From: CAZHJK01 sp964533275
Lineage (GTDB): Bacteria > Bacillota > Clostridia > Eubacteriales > Garciellaceae
Direction of reading: 5' to 3'
Length of the DNA: 64,000 nucleotides
Assembly: GCA_964533275.1 (NCBI GenBank)
Contig: CAZHJK010000004.1
Coordinates: 62,001 to 126,000 of the forward strand
Shown here piece by piece: positions 42,110 to 51,218 of this stretch; the stretch's first letter is position 1, and every line of letters begins with the position of its first letter. A model generated the notes under the pieces. The model made no database searches. It worked only from the letters and a program-made list of their open reading frames with translations, and was not told where the DNA came from. The position numbers were made by a program, and so were the translations under genes.

Positions 42110-44032
42110 ATGCATAATAAGAAGTTAATTAAATTAACTTTAATAATAGTTATACTAATATTATCTTTTTCGGGTGGGTGCTCTAAAAAGGATTTTAACA
42201 ATAATTCAATTGTTGTAGATGGAGTCATTGACCTTACTCAATTGAATTTTGAAAAAGAGGTTATTAGATTAAATGGACAATGGGAATTTTACTGGAATAA
42301 ATTATTAGAACCTCAAGAATTAAATTCAACAAACCTACAAAGTGATGGGTATATTGATCTTCCTAGCTCATGGAATGGATATAATATAAATAGTAAGGAA
42401 TTAACAGGTGATGGTTATGCTACTTATAGGTTAAGCTTTAAAATAGAAGAAAAAGGCAAATTAGCCTTAAAGATACCAAGAATATTTACCTCCTATAATC
42501 TTTGGATTAATGGTCAACAGCTTAGTTCTGCTGGTAAGGTGGGCAGAAATAAAGAGACAAGCAGTCCCCAATACCTGCCTAAAGTTGTTTTCTTTGATGC
42601 ACAAAAGGGTGAAAATCAGATGGTAATACAGGTATCTAATTTTTATCATCGAAGTGGAGGTATACTTGAAAGTATAACGTTAGGAAGTGAAGAACTTATT
42701 TTAGGTTCACGATATAAAAAAATAGCTCTTCAGCTTTTCTTATTTGGAATTTTGATGATTATTGGTATTTACCATTTATCTTTATTTTACTTTAGAAAAA
42801 AGGATTTTTCTCTTCTTTATTTCGGTTTGTTTTCCCTATTTGTAGGTATAAGAACTATATTAGTAGGCGAAAGTTTTTTTATATATCTACTGCCGAATTT
42901 CAACTGGGAAGCGGCACATAAAATTCAAACCCTATTGTTTTATTTAGGAGTACCCTTAATAGTGATGTATAGTAAGGAAATTTTCCCCATAGATTTTTCT
43001 CAAAAAATTGTAAAAATAGTTCAATCTATTGGACTTATTTTTGGAGCATTAGTACTTTTAACTCCTGCAAGAATTTTTACTCTTTTTAATCCGGTATATC
43101 AGATATTCACTTTCCTGACTATTGTATATATAATTTTAATTTTCATTAAAAAGCTATATCGAAGGGATAGGGATTCTAGTTTAGTAATTATAGGGTGTTT
43201 AATAATGATCTTTACTAGCTTAAATGATATGGTTTTTTTAAGCATATGGATGAATGATTCTAGTTCTTCAGTATTAAGAACTATATGTAGAACAGGAAAT
43301 CTATCTTCTATTGGGCAATTGATATTTGTATTTACAAATTCTTTAGTTTTGGCAAAGAAATTTTCTGTAGCTTTAGAAAAGGAAGAAGTAATGACTGTTC
43401 AATTAAAGGAAATTAATTCTAACCTGGATGATTTAGTAAATAAACGAACTCAAGCTCTAAATAAATCAAATAAAGAGATAGAAAATCAAAAAACTGAATT
43501 GGAAAAAATGAATTACATATTATATCTCCTATCCTTAAAGGATCCATTAACTAATCTATGGAATAGACGGCATTTTGATAATACATTAGAAATTGAATGG
43601 AGGCGTAGCTTAAGAAATAAAGAACCTTTAGCTTTAATGATGATAGATATTGATTATTTTAAAGATTATAATGATTGCTACGGACATAGTGCAGGAGATG
43701 AATGTCTAAGACTAATAGCAAATGCTATAAATGATAATTTTAAACGTGCAAGTGATTTGGTAGCCCGATATGGGGGAGAAGAGTTTGTAGTGATTTTACC
43801 TGGTTTTGGAAAAGATCAAGCTATTAAAATGGGAGAATCACTTAGAAAAAAAATCGAAAACCTTGATATAATACATGATTGTTCTCCAATAAGTCCTAAT
43901 ATTACTGTTAGTATTGGGATAACCTCCATAATTCCCGATGCAAACAGTTCACAAACAGATTTAATGATTAAAGCAGATAAAGCACTATATCAGGCAAAAA
44001 ATGCTAAAAGAAATCAAGTAGAATTTATATAA
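42110..44032 (+). CDS. 7TM-DISM receptor with GGDEF diguanylate cyclase domain
   Basis: A 640-residue sensor enzyme that should make cyclic di-GMP. It has an N-terminal signal with possible lipobox (Cys24), an extracellular jelly-roll sensor (about 35-190; 'WEFYWNKLLEPQEL', 'YATYRLSF'), seven membrane helices (about 205-410), a coiled linker (about 420-470) and a GGDEF domain. The active-site motif is 'ARYGGEEF'. An inhibitory R-x-x-D site ('RASD') lies five residues before it, so product feedback is likely. The HD-GYP gene at 32.5 kb may oppose it. A terminator follows. Confidence 0.92.
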   Translation: MHNKKLIKLTLIIVILILSFSGGCSKKDFNNNSIVVDGVIDLTQLNFEKEVIRLNGQWEFYWNKLLEPQELNSTNLQSDGYIDLPSSWNGYNINSKELTGDGYATYRLSFKIEEKGKLALKIPRIFTSYNLWINGQQLSSAGKVGRNKETSSPQYLPKVVFFDAQKGENQMVIQVSNFYHRSGGILESITLGSEELILGSRYKKIALQLFLFGILMIIGIYHLSLFYFRKKDFSLLYFGLFSLFVGIRTILVGESFFIYLLPNFNWEAAHKIQTLLFYLGVPLIVMYSKEIFPIDFSQKIVKIVQSIGLIFGALVLLTPARIFTLFNPVYQIFTFLTIVYIILIFIKKLYRRDRDSSLVIIGCLIMIFTSLNDMVFLSIWMNDSSSSVLRTICRTGNLSSIGQLIFVFTNSLVLAKKFSVALEKEEVMTVQLKEINSNLDDLVNKRTQALNKSNKEIENQKTELEKMNYILYLLSLKDPLTNLWNRRHFDNTLEIEWRRSLRNKEPLALMMIDIDYFKDYNDCYGHSAGDECLRLIANAINDNFKRASDLVARYGGEEFVVILPGFGKDQAIKMGESLRKKIENLDIIHDCSPISPNITVSIGITSIIPDANSSQTDLMIKADKALYQAKNAKRNQVEFI

Positions 44033-44068
44033 AAATAGGCAGATTATACTTAGTACATTTTACGCATC

Positions 44069-44106
44069 AAAGATGACCTTGGCATTTAGCCGGGTCATCT
44101 TTCTAT
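44069..44106 (+). terminator. Intrinsic terminator of the GGDEF gene
   Basis: AAAGATGACC/GGTCATCTTT forms a 10-bp stem, with further inner pairs, followed by CTATT. Confidence 0.8.
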
Positions 44107-44182
44107 TATGTATATATTTTTAAATAAATATGAATATTATGGGTATTAATATAAAATTAATAAAGAATAATGGAGGGTTAAA

Positions 44183-45211
44183 ATGTCAAAGCTATTTTCA
44201 CCATTTACAATAAAGAATATTGAGATAAAGAATAGGGTAGTTATGCCACCTATGTGTATGTATTCTTCTGATGATGACGGATTAATAAAGGATTATCATT
44301 ATATGCACTATGGGGCAAGAGCCTTCGGAGGAGCTGGTTTAATTATTCAGGAAGCTACTGGAGTTGAAAGGCGTGGTAGAATTTCTGATAATGATTTAGG
44401 AATATGGGATAATATGCACATAGAAGGTTTGAAGAAGTTAGTTGAAATATGTCAAGGATACGGTGCCTTAATGGGGATTCAACTCGGTCACGCAGGTAGA
44501 AAGTGTAATATACAAAGCGAAGATGTAATCTCTGCTAGTCCTATAGCCTTTAGTGATGACTATAAGACTCCAAGAGAGATGACAAAAAATGAAATTAAAG
44601 AGGTTATTAATGCCTTTAGGGATGCAGCAAGAAGATCCTTAGAAATCGGATATGATATTGTGGAAGTTCATGGAGCCCATGGTTATTTAATTAATCAATT
44701 TTTATCTCCAATAACCAATAAGAGGAGTGACGAATATGGAGGTTCACTGGAAAACAGGGCAAGACTTTTAAAGGAGGTTATTATAGCAGTAAGAGAAGTA
44801 TGGCCAATGGAAAAACCTCTATGTTTAAGGGTTACAGCTGAAGAATATAATGATGACGGAAATCATCCTGAGGATTTGGCAGAGGTAATAAATTTAATTA
44901 AGGATGAAGGCATAGATATTATAGATGTAAGTTCAGGGGGCGTAAAGACAGCCTTAATAGATTTATATCAAGGTTATCAGGTCAAGTTTGCAGAGATTAT
45001 ACGGGAGAGAACAGGACTTCCTGTAATAGCTGGCGGACTTATTATATCACCCCATATGGCAGAGGAGATATTGCAAAATGAAAGGGCAGATCTAGTCTTT
45101 CTTGGAAGGGAACTATTGAGGAGTCCTAACTGGCCCCTATTAGCAGACTATACCCTAGATAATGATCAGGGTTGGCCAAAACAATATACCAGGGCAATTC
45201 CTAAAAGATAA
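44183..45211 (+). CDS. Old Yellow Enzyme family NADH:flavin oxidoreductase (YqjM-like)
   Basis: An FMN-dependent ene-reductase of 342 residues with the TIM-barrel motifs of the YqjM/NamA class: 'FTIKNIEIKNRVVMPPMCMYSS', 'GVQLGHAGRK'-type 'GIQLGHAGRKCNI', 'VEVHGAHGYLINQFLSPITNKRSDEYGGSLENRARLL', and phosphate-binding 'ADLVFLGRELLRSPNWPL'. Such enzymes reduce activated C=C bonds of electrophiles with NADPH. TGGAGGG precedes ATG 44183. It is a single gene. Confidence 0.93.
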   Translation: MSKLFSPFTIKNIEIKNRVVMPPMCMYSSDDDGLIKDYHYMHYGARAFGGAGLIIQEATGVERRGRISDNDLGIWDNMHIEGLKKLVEICQGYGALMGIQLGHAGRKCNIQSEDVISASPIAFSDDYKTPREMTKNEIKEVINAFRDAARRSLEIGYDIVEVHGAHGYLINQFLSPITNKRSDEYGGSLENRARLLKEVIIAVREVWPMEKPLCLRVTAEEYNDDGNHPEDLAEVINLIKDEGIDIIDVSSGGVKTALIDLYQGYQVKFAEIIRERTGLPVIAGGLIISPHMAEEILQNERADLVFLGRELLRSPNWPLLADYTLDNDQGWPKQYTRAIPKR

Positions 45212-45353
45212 ATCAGAATGGTACCAGAGCATAATCCAATGAAAACTGTTTCACTGTTTTTCTTGTAAACTTGACTCTATTTATTATATACTAATATATA
45301 ATTAATAAAGACTCAAAATAAATAGAGCTGGTAGGTTCATGGGAGGAATCATA

Positions 45354-46157
45354 ATGAGAATATTTGACAGAAAGTTTTTGCAATATCAGTTGGCATATGG
45401 AGTCTGGTATAATTTAAAGGCAAGATTTTTATTTATAGTAATAAGTCTTGGGGTAGTTACTTTTTTTACTTATAATTTAACTTATTTATACCTTATTCCC
45501 TTAATGTTTATTTACGGGTATGGTAGGTTAATATATTTATTTAATGTAAGCGATGAGAAATTTCATAAAAGAATGGAAAAGCAATATCAATATTACCAAA
45601 AGAAAAATTATAAGGCTCAAGGTAAATATGCCTTTCAATTAGAAAAAATTCTATTTGCAGTTGAATTGGATAAATTAAGTGTTGAGGATGCAATAAATGA
45701 TATAAAGGAATTATTAGCCACAAGACCTAAAATGAAAAAAATGGCTAATGGAGTACTATTAAGTATATATTTAGTGGGGAAGAAAGAGGGAACTATAAAA
45801 GAGGTACCATCAGAGCTTATAAAACATTTAGATTTTGTTTTAGAAAATGAGGAAAATCCAAATGCATTATTAGATTATGTTCGACTAGCAATAAAAATAG
45901 GAAACAATGATTTAGCTATTAGATTATTGGAAAGGGCAGAGGTGAAAAATCAATTATACAAAAAACAAAGATATCCAGTACTACGCTCTATTTATAAAAC
46001 AACAGAGGTTGCCATACCCTACTACAAATCTATAGCTTTACAAAATAAAAAGGAAAATGATGAAGCTAAGACACAGCTAGATTTAGCAATAAAGACTTCT
46101 AAGTCTAAAAAGCTAAGAATTGATATGCAAAATAAAGAAAAATTAGGAAAAATTTGA
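45354..46157 (+). CDS. Hypothetical membrane protein with TPR-like helical tail
   Basis: A 267-residue protein with two membrane helices near the N-terminus (about 23-43 and 46-62), then a long helical, charged cytoplasmic region whose repeated pattern ('NNDLAIRLLERAE', 'KENDEAKTQLDLAIK') looks like tetratricopeptide repeats. I do not recognise the family. ATG 45354 follows GGGAGGA at eight bases; a start at 45339 lacks this. It is probably co-transcribed with the 72-residue membrane protein 56 bases downstream. Confidence 0.65.
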   Translation: MRIFDRKFLQYQLAYGVWYNLKARFLFIVISLGVVTFFTYNLTYLYLIPLMFIYGYGRLIYLFNVSDEKFHKRMEKQYQYYQKKNYKAQGKYAFQLEKILFAVELDKLSVEDAINDIKELLATRPKMKKMANGVLLSIYLVGKKEGTIKEVPSELIKHLDFVLENEENPNALLDYVRLAIKIGNNDLAIRLLERAEVKNQLYKKQRYPVLRSIYKTTEVAIPYYKSIALQNKKENDEAKTQLDLAIKTSKSKKLRIDMQNKEKLGKI

Positions 46158-46213
46158 TCTTATAAAACATAAAATTTTATATTTACCGAAATATCAGATG
46201 AGGATGATTTAAC

Positions 46214-46432
46214 ATGAAATTTTTTTTATATATTCTTTTAATAGTAGTTTTTATTTTAAATACTTTTTTTGGATTAGGTCCTGTTTTATTAGCAGATGGA
46301 AGCTTTAGTGAAAGAATGCTAACATTATCTTTTGTAATTATAATTTATATACTTATAATTTGGATTTTTATAAGAACTAAACAAAGAAAGAAGAAGGATA
46401 TTGAAAAGGATGACAGGGATATAATTAAATAG
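46214..46432 (+). CDS. Hypothetical small membrane protein
   Basis: A 72-residue protein of two hydrophobic helices (about 2-22 and 33-54) with a strongly basic-acidic tail ('RTKQRKKKDIEKDDRD'). GATGAGGATGA precedes ATG 46214. It lies 56 bases after another unknown membrane protein gene. No family recognised. Confidence 0.55.
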   Translation: MKFFLYILLIVVFILNTFFGLGPVLLADGSFSERMLTLSFVIIIYILIIWIFIRTKQRKKKDIEKDDRDIIK

Positions 46433-46454
46433 ATATATATTGTTAAAAAAATAT

Positions 46455-46482
46455 TTGATTTATTAGATTTATATGGTATAAT
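46455..46482 (+). promoter_or_regulatory. Promoter of the FMN riboswitch-ribU transcript
   Basis: TTGATT-N16-TATAAT ends 22 bases before the riboswitch. Confidence 0.65.
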
Positions 46483-46503
46483 TATGTTGAAATAAAATAG
46501 TAA

Positions 46504-46665
46504 GTATCTTCAGGGCAGGGTGAAATTCCCGACCGGCGGTTATAGTCCGCGAGCCACCTAGTGGTTGATTTGGTGAAACTCCAATACCGACAGTAAAGTC
46601 TGGATGGGAGAGGATATTGATGATTCAGTCATTGTTGTGCTCCTGAAGATTTTCAGGAGCTTTTT
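46504..46665 (+). promoter_or_regulatory. FMN riboswitch (RFN element) with terminator
   Basis: The RFN signature is nearly complete: CAGGGCAGGGTGAAATTCCCGACC, GGCGGTTATAGTCCGCGAGCC, GGTGAAACTCCAATACCGACAG and GTCTGGATGGGAGAGGAT. A terminator GCTCCTGAA/TTCAGGAGC with five T follows (46639-46665). Its first arm can pair with TCTTCAGG at the start of the aptamer, giving the alternative fold. FMN should terminate transcription before ribU. Confidence 0.96.
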
Positions 46666-46718
46666 GAATCTCAATCCCTACTTTAGACCTGGAGTAACAT
46701 TCTAAAGGAGGAAGAGTA

Positions 46719-47363
46719 ATGAAAAATTTTGCACTAACTAAGGATGTTTCAAAGGGAACATCAAGAAAGGTATCAGAGATTTCAGCTACAAATAGGCTGG
46801 TAAAAATCTCTGTGCTAGCAGTTTTAGCTTTTATTATCATGTTGTTTGAAGTAGTGGTTCCACTTTTTCCTGGATTTTTAAAGATGGATTTAAGTGATGT
46901 ACCTGCACTTTTAGGTGCCTTTGCATTAGGACCAATCGCAGGAGTGATAATCGAACTGATTAAAAACCTATTACACATTGTAATAAGGGGAACCCATACA
47001 GCTGGAATTGGAGAATTATCCAACTTTATACTTGGAGCTATTTTTGTATTTACAGCAGGTAGTATTTATTTTATAAAGAAGGATAAAAAGCATGCTGTCA
47101 TTGGAATGATTGTTGCAACAATTATGATGTCAATAGCAGGGATATTAACAAACTATTATATGATTATTCCTTTCTATACAAAGGCAATGGGATGGCCATT
47201 AGATACCATTATTGAGATGGGTACTATGGCAAACCCAAGGATAATTGATTTAAAAACCATGATTATCTATGGCGTTACCCCCTTTAATATACTAAAGGGA
47301 GTAGTTATTTCTGTAGTGGTAACCTTGATTTACAAAAAGCTAACACCTATTTTGCATAAGTAG
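46719..47363 (+). CDS. ribU: Riboflavin ECF transporter S component RibU
   Basis: Substrate-binding membrane subunit of an energy-coupling factor transporter for riboflavin. The 214-residue protein has about six helices after a ~28-residue polar N-terminus, with the RibU patterns 'KMDLSDVPALLGAFALGPIAGVIIELIKNLLH' and 'AGILTNYYMIIPFY'. AAAGGAGGAAG precedes ATG 46719. Control by the FMN riboswitch supports the substrate call. The shared ECF ATPase/T module is not in this window. Confidence 0.94.
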   Translation: MKNFALTKDVSKGTSRKVSEISATNRLVKISVLAVLAFIIMLFEVVVPLFPGFLKMDLSDVPALLGAFALGPIAGVIIELIKNLLHIVIRGTHTAGIGELSNFILGAIFVFTAGSIYFIKKDKKHAVIGMIVATIMMSIAGILTNYYMIIPFYTKAMGWPLDTIIEMGTMANPRIIDLKTMIIYGVTPFNILKGVVISVVVTLIYKKLTPILHK

Positions 47364-47374
47364 GTAGAAGGTAG

Positions 47375-47402
47375 AAGAATGCTCCCCGGGGCATTCTTTT
47401 GT
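47375..47402 (+). terminator. Intrinsic terminator of ribU
   Basis: AAGAATGC/GCATTCTT forms a stem enclosing CCCC-GGGG-type pairs and is followed by TTTG. One and a half GGTAGAA heptads lie just before it (47363-47376). Confidence 0.75.
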
Positions 47403-47528
47403 GATTCTCAAGGATGTTGTTTTCCCCACCATCTACCTGCTTTCCCCATCCCCTAATAAAGGTATATCTTGTAAGTAATAGGGAGAAATTATATAATGTT
47501 AGGTAGTTTATAGTAAAGGGTTGAAAAG

Positions 47529-47981
47529 ATGAAAGAATTTACCACTAATTCTCCTCAGCAGACCTATGAGCTGGGGAAAAGAATTGGACAAAAATTAAAG
47601 CTAGGCACAGTGATTTGTTTATCCGGTGAAATGGGCGCAGGTAAAACTGCTATTACCCAGGGAATTGTAAAGGGTGTTGGTGTAGATACCTATGTTACCA
47701 GTCCTACATATACAATTATAAATGAATATGACGGGGAAATACCAATTTACCATTTTGATGTTTTTCGCATAGAGGATGTGGAGGAGCTTTACGAAATTGG
47801 TTTTGATGAATATCTATATGGGGAGGGTATTGTAATAATCGAATGGGCATCCTTAATCCAGGAGGCTCTCCCCCGGGAGTATTTATGGATTAGCATAGGG
47901 AAGGGAAAGGATTTTGACGATAGAACATTGACATTAACAGCATTCGGCGAGGACTACCAAGAATTATTAAAGGAGCTGTAA
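47529..47981 (+). CDS. tsaE: tRNA t6A synthesis ATPase TsaE
   Basis: ATPase partner of TsaB-TsaD in making N6-threonylcarbamoyl-adenosine at tRNA position 37. The 150-residue protein has Walker A 'GEMGAGKTAITQGI', 'YVTSPTYTIINEYDG', 'IYHFDVFRIEDVEELYEIGFDEYL' and 'VIIEWASL', all diagnostic. It starts an operon with tsaB and rimI, the normal Firmicute order; tsaD follows 1 kb later after lit. Confidence 0.95.
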   Translation: MKEFTTNSPQQTYELGKRIGQKLKLGTVICLSGEMGAGKTAITQGIVKGVGVDTYVTSPTYTIINEYDGEIPIYHFDVFRIEDVEELYEIGFDEYLYGEGIVIIEWASLIQEALPREYLWISIGKGKDFDDRTLTLTAFGEDYQELLKEL

Positions 47982-47984
47982 AAA

Positions 47985-48677
47985 ATGAAGCTATTGGCAT
48001 TGGATTCATCATCTATTGTAGCTACTGCTGCACTAATAGATGAAGATAAGATAATAGGAGAAATGATTGTAAATCATAAGAAAAATCATTCACAAAAACT
48101 TATGCCCCTTATTCAGCAATTACTGAATGAGACAGAGGTAAATATTCAAGAAGTGGATGCCTTCGGGGTTTGCATTGGACCTGGTTCCTTTACGGGTATT
48201 CGAATTGGTCTGTCTACCGCAAAGGCATTGGCGCAGGTTGGAAATAAACCTCTTGTGGGCATTTCTACACTAGAGGGGTTGGCTTTTAATCTCCCCTATA
48301 GCAGAGGCATAATATGTCCTATATTAGACGCCCAAAGGGAGCAGATATATACTGGGCTGTATAAATGGGAAGGAAATCAAATGTTTTCCATTGTGGAGGA
48401 TCATGCTATAGCAGTAGAGGATTGGATTGAGGAATTAAGGAAAAGAGCTGAGACAATTCATCTAATAGGTGATGGCATTCCTAAGTTTGCTTCTACATTT
48501 AAGGAAAGATTAGGAGAAAAGGTTTCTATAGCTCCTATAACAGCAAGAATGCCCAGGGCATCGTCAATTGCAAATCTTGCTTTACAGAAAGTAATTGGGG
48601 GAGAAGCAAATGATTATAAAAGTGTGGTTCCCCACTATATTAGAAAATCCCAAGCTGAGCAAAAATTTGGTGTCTAA
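47985..48677 (+). CDS. tsaB: tRNA t6A dimerisation subunit TsaB
   Basis: Non-catalytic paralogue of TsaD that scaffolds the t6A complex. The 230-residue protein has the actin-like opening 'LLALDSSSIVATAALID', 'HSQKLMPLIQQLL', and 'GVCIGPGSFTGIRIGLSTAKALAQ'. It begins three bases after the tsaE stop. The next gene's true start lies just beyond its end. Confidence 0.95.
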   Translation: MKLLALDSSSIVATAALIDEDKIIGEMIVNHKKNHSQKLMPLIQQLLNETEVNIQEVDAFGVCIGPGSFTGIRIGLSTAKALAQVGNKPLVGISTLEGLAFNLPYSRGIICPILDAQREQIYTGLYKWEGNQMFSIVEDHAIAVEDWIEELRKRAETIHLIGDGIPKFASTFKERLGEKVSIAPITARMPRASSIANLALQKVIGGEANDYKSVVPHYIRKSQAEQKFGV

Positions 48678-48696
48678 AGGTTATGAGGAGTCTTAT

Positions 48697-49140
48697 ATGA
48701 AGGATATAAATATTGTACCAATGAAGAAGGAGCATATAGAGGATGTATTAAAAATTGAAGAATTAAGCTTTTCTGTTCAGTGGTCTAGGGAGGCATTTAT
48801 CCAAGAGGTTATGCATAATAAACTGGCTAGATATCTTGTAATAATAGAGGATAATAGGGTAATTGCCTATGGAGGAATGTGGTTTATATTAGATGAGGCT
48901 CATATAACGAATATTGCTGTTCATCCAAAGTATAGGAGAAAGGGCAAGGGAAGACAACTTGTATCAGCCTTAATTGACTTAGCAAGTGATGAAGGGATTG
49001 ATCAATTAACCCTAGAGGTACGAAGGAGCAATTATGCAGCTATTAGCTTATATGAGAGCTTTGGCTTTGAAACAGTCGGTGTTAGGAAGGAATTTTATTT
49101 TGATAATAAGGAAGATGCTTTTATCATGTGGAGGAGGTAA
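48697..49140 (+). CDS. rimI: Ribosomal protein S18 alanine N-acetyltransferase RimI
   Basis: A GNAT-fold N-terminal acetyltransferase of 147 residues. It has 'IEELSFSVQWSREAF', acetyl-CoA loop 'IAVHPKYRRKGKGRQLV' (R/Q-x-x-G-x-G/A) and 'LEVRRSNYAAISLYESFGFE', the RimI pattern. ATG 48697 is chosen because GAGGAG lies seven bases upstream; the longer frame from 48595 overlaps tsaB. tsaE-tsaB-rimI is a conserved cluster. A composite repeat begins one base after its stop. Confidence 0.92.
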   Translation: MKDINIVPMKKEHIEDVLKIEELSFSVQWSREAFIQEVMHNKLARYLVIIEDNRVIAYGGMWFILDEAHITNIAVHPKYRRKGKGRQLVSALIDLASDEGIDQLTLEVRRSNYAAISLYESFGFETVGVRKEFYFDNKEDAFIMWRR

Positions 49141-49141
49141 A

Positions 49142-49224
49142 GGAAGCACGGGGACGGTTCTCTTGCTTCCTTACATTAATAAAAAATACCTGCTCCTCCG
49201 GTGGCATTGATGGATAATAAAGTC
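49142..49224. repeat. Composite REP-like element, copy 3
   Basis: GGAAGCACGGGGACGGTTCT-CTTGCTTCC (49142-49170), then AATACCTGCTCCTCCGGTGG-CATTGATGGATAATA (about 49185-49220). It has the same two blocks in the same order as at 7021 and 24445. The second block recurs inverted at 54516-54540. Confidence 0.75.
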
Positions 49225-49275
49225 TGCCATATACCTTATAATATATATCAGGATTTAAAATAAAGGGGGAGTCTA

Positions 49276-49959
49276 ATGGAAGTGTTTTCAAGGAGAATTG
49301 CTTTTTGGGTTATTTTTATTACATTACCAATTATAATAATTCTAACCAGTGTTGAAATAGTTGCATTTAATATAGATTTTTATGATGCTAAGTATGATAA
49401 GTATAATGTAGTAGAAAATACTGGTATAGAGAAAGATGAATTAATGGATATAACTGAGGAATTGTTGGCTTACTTAAAGGGAGAAAGGCAGGATTTAGAA
49501 TTATATGGGGAAGTTCATGGGGATAATAGATTAATATTTGATGAAAGGGACCAAGCCCATATGGTTGATGTGCAAGAACTTTTTGTAAAGGGTATAATTC
49601 TTAGAAATGTAGCATTTATTATATTTTTCATTGCTACTTTATATTTAGTTTTAAAAAAATATAGGCAAAGGGTTGCCCGGGCGGTTTTTCTATCTTTAAT
49701 TACATCAACTGCAATTATAATTTTATTGGGTATAATAATATCAACGGATTTTTCTAAGTATTTTGATATATTTCACTATATATTTTTTGATAATGATCTA
49801 TGGCGGCTTGATCCAAAGAAAAGCATATTAATAAATCTAGTGCCCCTAGGATTCTTTATGGATATCGTTATTAAATTAAGTATATATATCTTCGGAAGTT
49901 TTGGTGCAGGTGCACTTTTAAGTGGAAGGTATTTAAGGAAAAACAGGGAACAGAGTTAA
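49276..49959 (+). CDS. DUF1461/TIGR01906 membrane protein (Lit-like lipoprotein transacylase)
   Basis: A 227-residue protein with about five hydrophobic helices, matching the DUF1461/TIGR01906 family. The family includes Lit, which moves an acyl chain within lipoproteins to give the lyso form. Conserved-looking blocks are 'FDERDQAHMVDVQELF' on the outside loop and 'FHYIFFDNDLWRLDPKKSILINLVPLGFF', the latter holding the histidine thought to be catalytic in Lit. AAAGGGGGAG precedes ATG 49276. It lies between rimI and tsaD, breaking the usual cluster. The exact activity is inferred. Confidence 0.75.
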   Translation: MEVFSRRIAFWVIFITLPIIIILTSVEIVAFNIDFYDAKYDKYNVVENTGIEKDELMDITEELLAYLKGERQDLELYGEVHGDNRLIFDERDQAHMVDVQELFVKGIILRNVAFIIFFIATLYLVLKKYRQRVARAVFLSLITSTAIIILLGIIISTDFSKYFDIFHYIFFDNDLWRLDPKKSILINLVPLGFFMDIVIKLSIYIFGSFGAGALLSGRYLRKNREQS

Positions 49960-50126
49960 GGGAACAGGGAATAGGAATTAGGGAACAGATGCTAGTTACT
50001 AGTTTCTAGATGATAGAGATTAGATAGATACCAGTAACCAGATACCAGAAAAAGCATTGTATGATCTTTCTTACCGATAACCGATAACCGATAACCGATA
50101 ACTTAGATATCTACCATCTACCATAA
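49950..50126. repeat. Mixed heptad arrays (GGGAACA, CTAGTTA, ACCGATA, CTACCAT)
   Basis: GGGAACA-type units (49950-49990) pass into CTAG-TTA-type units, then four perfect ACCGATA copies (50073-50100) and two CTACCAT copies (about 50111-50123). All have a 7-base period. The first units overlap the last codons of the lit-like gene. Confidence 0.8.
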
Positions 50127-50147
50127 TCTAAGTAAAGGAAGAGATTA

Positions 50148-51215
50148 ATGAACTATTCAGTGAATAAAATGAAGAAAAAGATAGAACATAATATTAAGGA
50201 GAATAAGGATATTTACCTTATGGCTATCGAAACATCCTGCGATGAAACTTCTGTTGCTGTGGTGAAAAATGGACGGGAGGTATTGTCCAATCAGATATAT
50301 TCGCAAATAGATATTCATCAAATATTTGGAGGAGTAGTGCCTGAGGTTGCATCTCGCAATCATCTTGAAAAAATCCCCCATATAATTGATGAAGCGTTAA
50401 AGGAATCTAATATTTCCCTTAAGGATTTAGATGGAATTGCAGTAACCTATGGACCGGGCTTAGTAGGGGCATTATTAGTAGGCTTGTCTACAGCTAAGGC
50501 ATTAGCATTTGCTCTAAATATTCCTTTGATTGGGGTACATCATATAGACGGACATATATCGGCAAACTACATAGAAGAAAAACAATTAAAACCGCCCTTT
50601 ATATGTTTGGTAGCTTCAGGAGGGCATAGCCATCTTGTAAGTGTTGAGGATTATGGGCAATATGAAATCCTTGGGAGGACAAGGGATGATGCTGCAGGAG
50701 AAGCCTTTGATAAAATTGCCCGTGCTTTAAAATTAGGTTATCCAGGGGGACCATTAATTGATAAAATAGCTAGGGAAGGAAATGCCTTTGCAATTGATTT
50801 TCCTAGGGCGTATTTAGAAGAAAGCAGCTTTGACTTTAGCTTTAGTGGATTAAAATCTTCAGTATTAAACTATTTAAATAGCTGTAAGATGAAAGATGAG
50901 GAAATTGTAGTTGCTGATGTTTCGGCAAGTTTTCAGCAAGCTGTAGTTGAGGTACTTGCTAATAAAACTCTTAGGGCGGCAATTGATAAAAGATCTAAAA
51001 GTATTTATCTTGCAGGAGGAGTAGCTGCAAATACGGCACTACGGGAAGAAATGCGTAAGCTAACACAAAAACACGGTATTCATCTAGGGTATCCTTCAAT
51101 TATTTTATGTACAGATAATGCTGCTATGATAGGAACGGCAGGATATTATCAATATATAAAGGGTAATATCGCAGATCTAAGTCTAAATGCAATACCAAAT
51201 TTACTGCTAACATAG
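50148..51215 (+). CDS. tsaD: tRNA t6A threonylcarbamoyltransferase TsaD
   Basis: Catalytic subunit that moves the threonylcarbamoyl group to A37 of ANN-reading tRNAs. The 355-residue protein shows 'AIETSCDETSVAVVKNG', 'GGVVPEVASRNHLE', the metal-binding H-x-x-x-H in 'GVHHIDGHISANY', 'LVASGGHSHL' and 'FSFSGLKSSVLNY'. The start at 50148 (GGAAGAG upstream) gives a ~24-residue N-terminal extension; ATG 50220 would give the standard N-terminus and cannot be excluded. Confidence 0.94.
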   Translation: MNYSVNKMKKKIEHNIKENKDIYLMAIETSCDETSVAVVKNGREVLSNQIYSQIDIHQIFGGVVPEVASRNHLEKIPHIIDEALKESNISLKDLDGIAVTYGPGLVGALLVGLSTAKALAFALNIPLIGVHHIDGHISANYIEEKQLKPPFICLVASGGHSHLVSVEDYGQYEILGRTRDDAAGEAFDKIARALKLGYPGGPLIDKIAREGNAFAIDFPRAYLEESSFDFSFSGLKSSVLNYLNSCKMKDEEIVVADVSASFQQAVVEVLANKTLRAAIDKRSKSIYLAGGVAANTALREEMRKLTQKHGIHLGYPSIILCTDNAAMIGTAGYYQYIKGNIADLSLNAIPNLLLT

Positions 51216-51218
51216 TTT

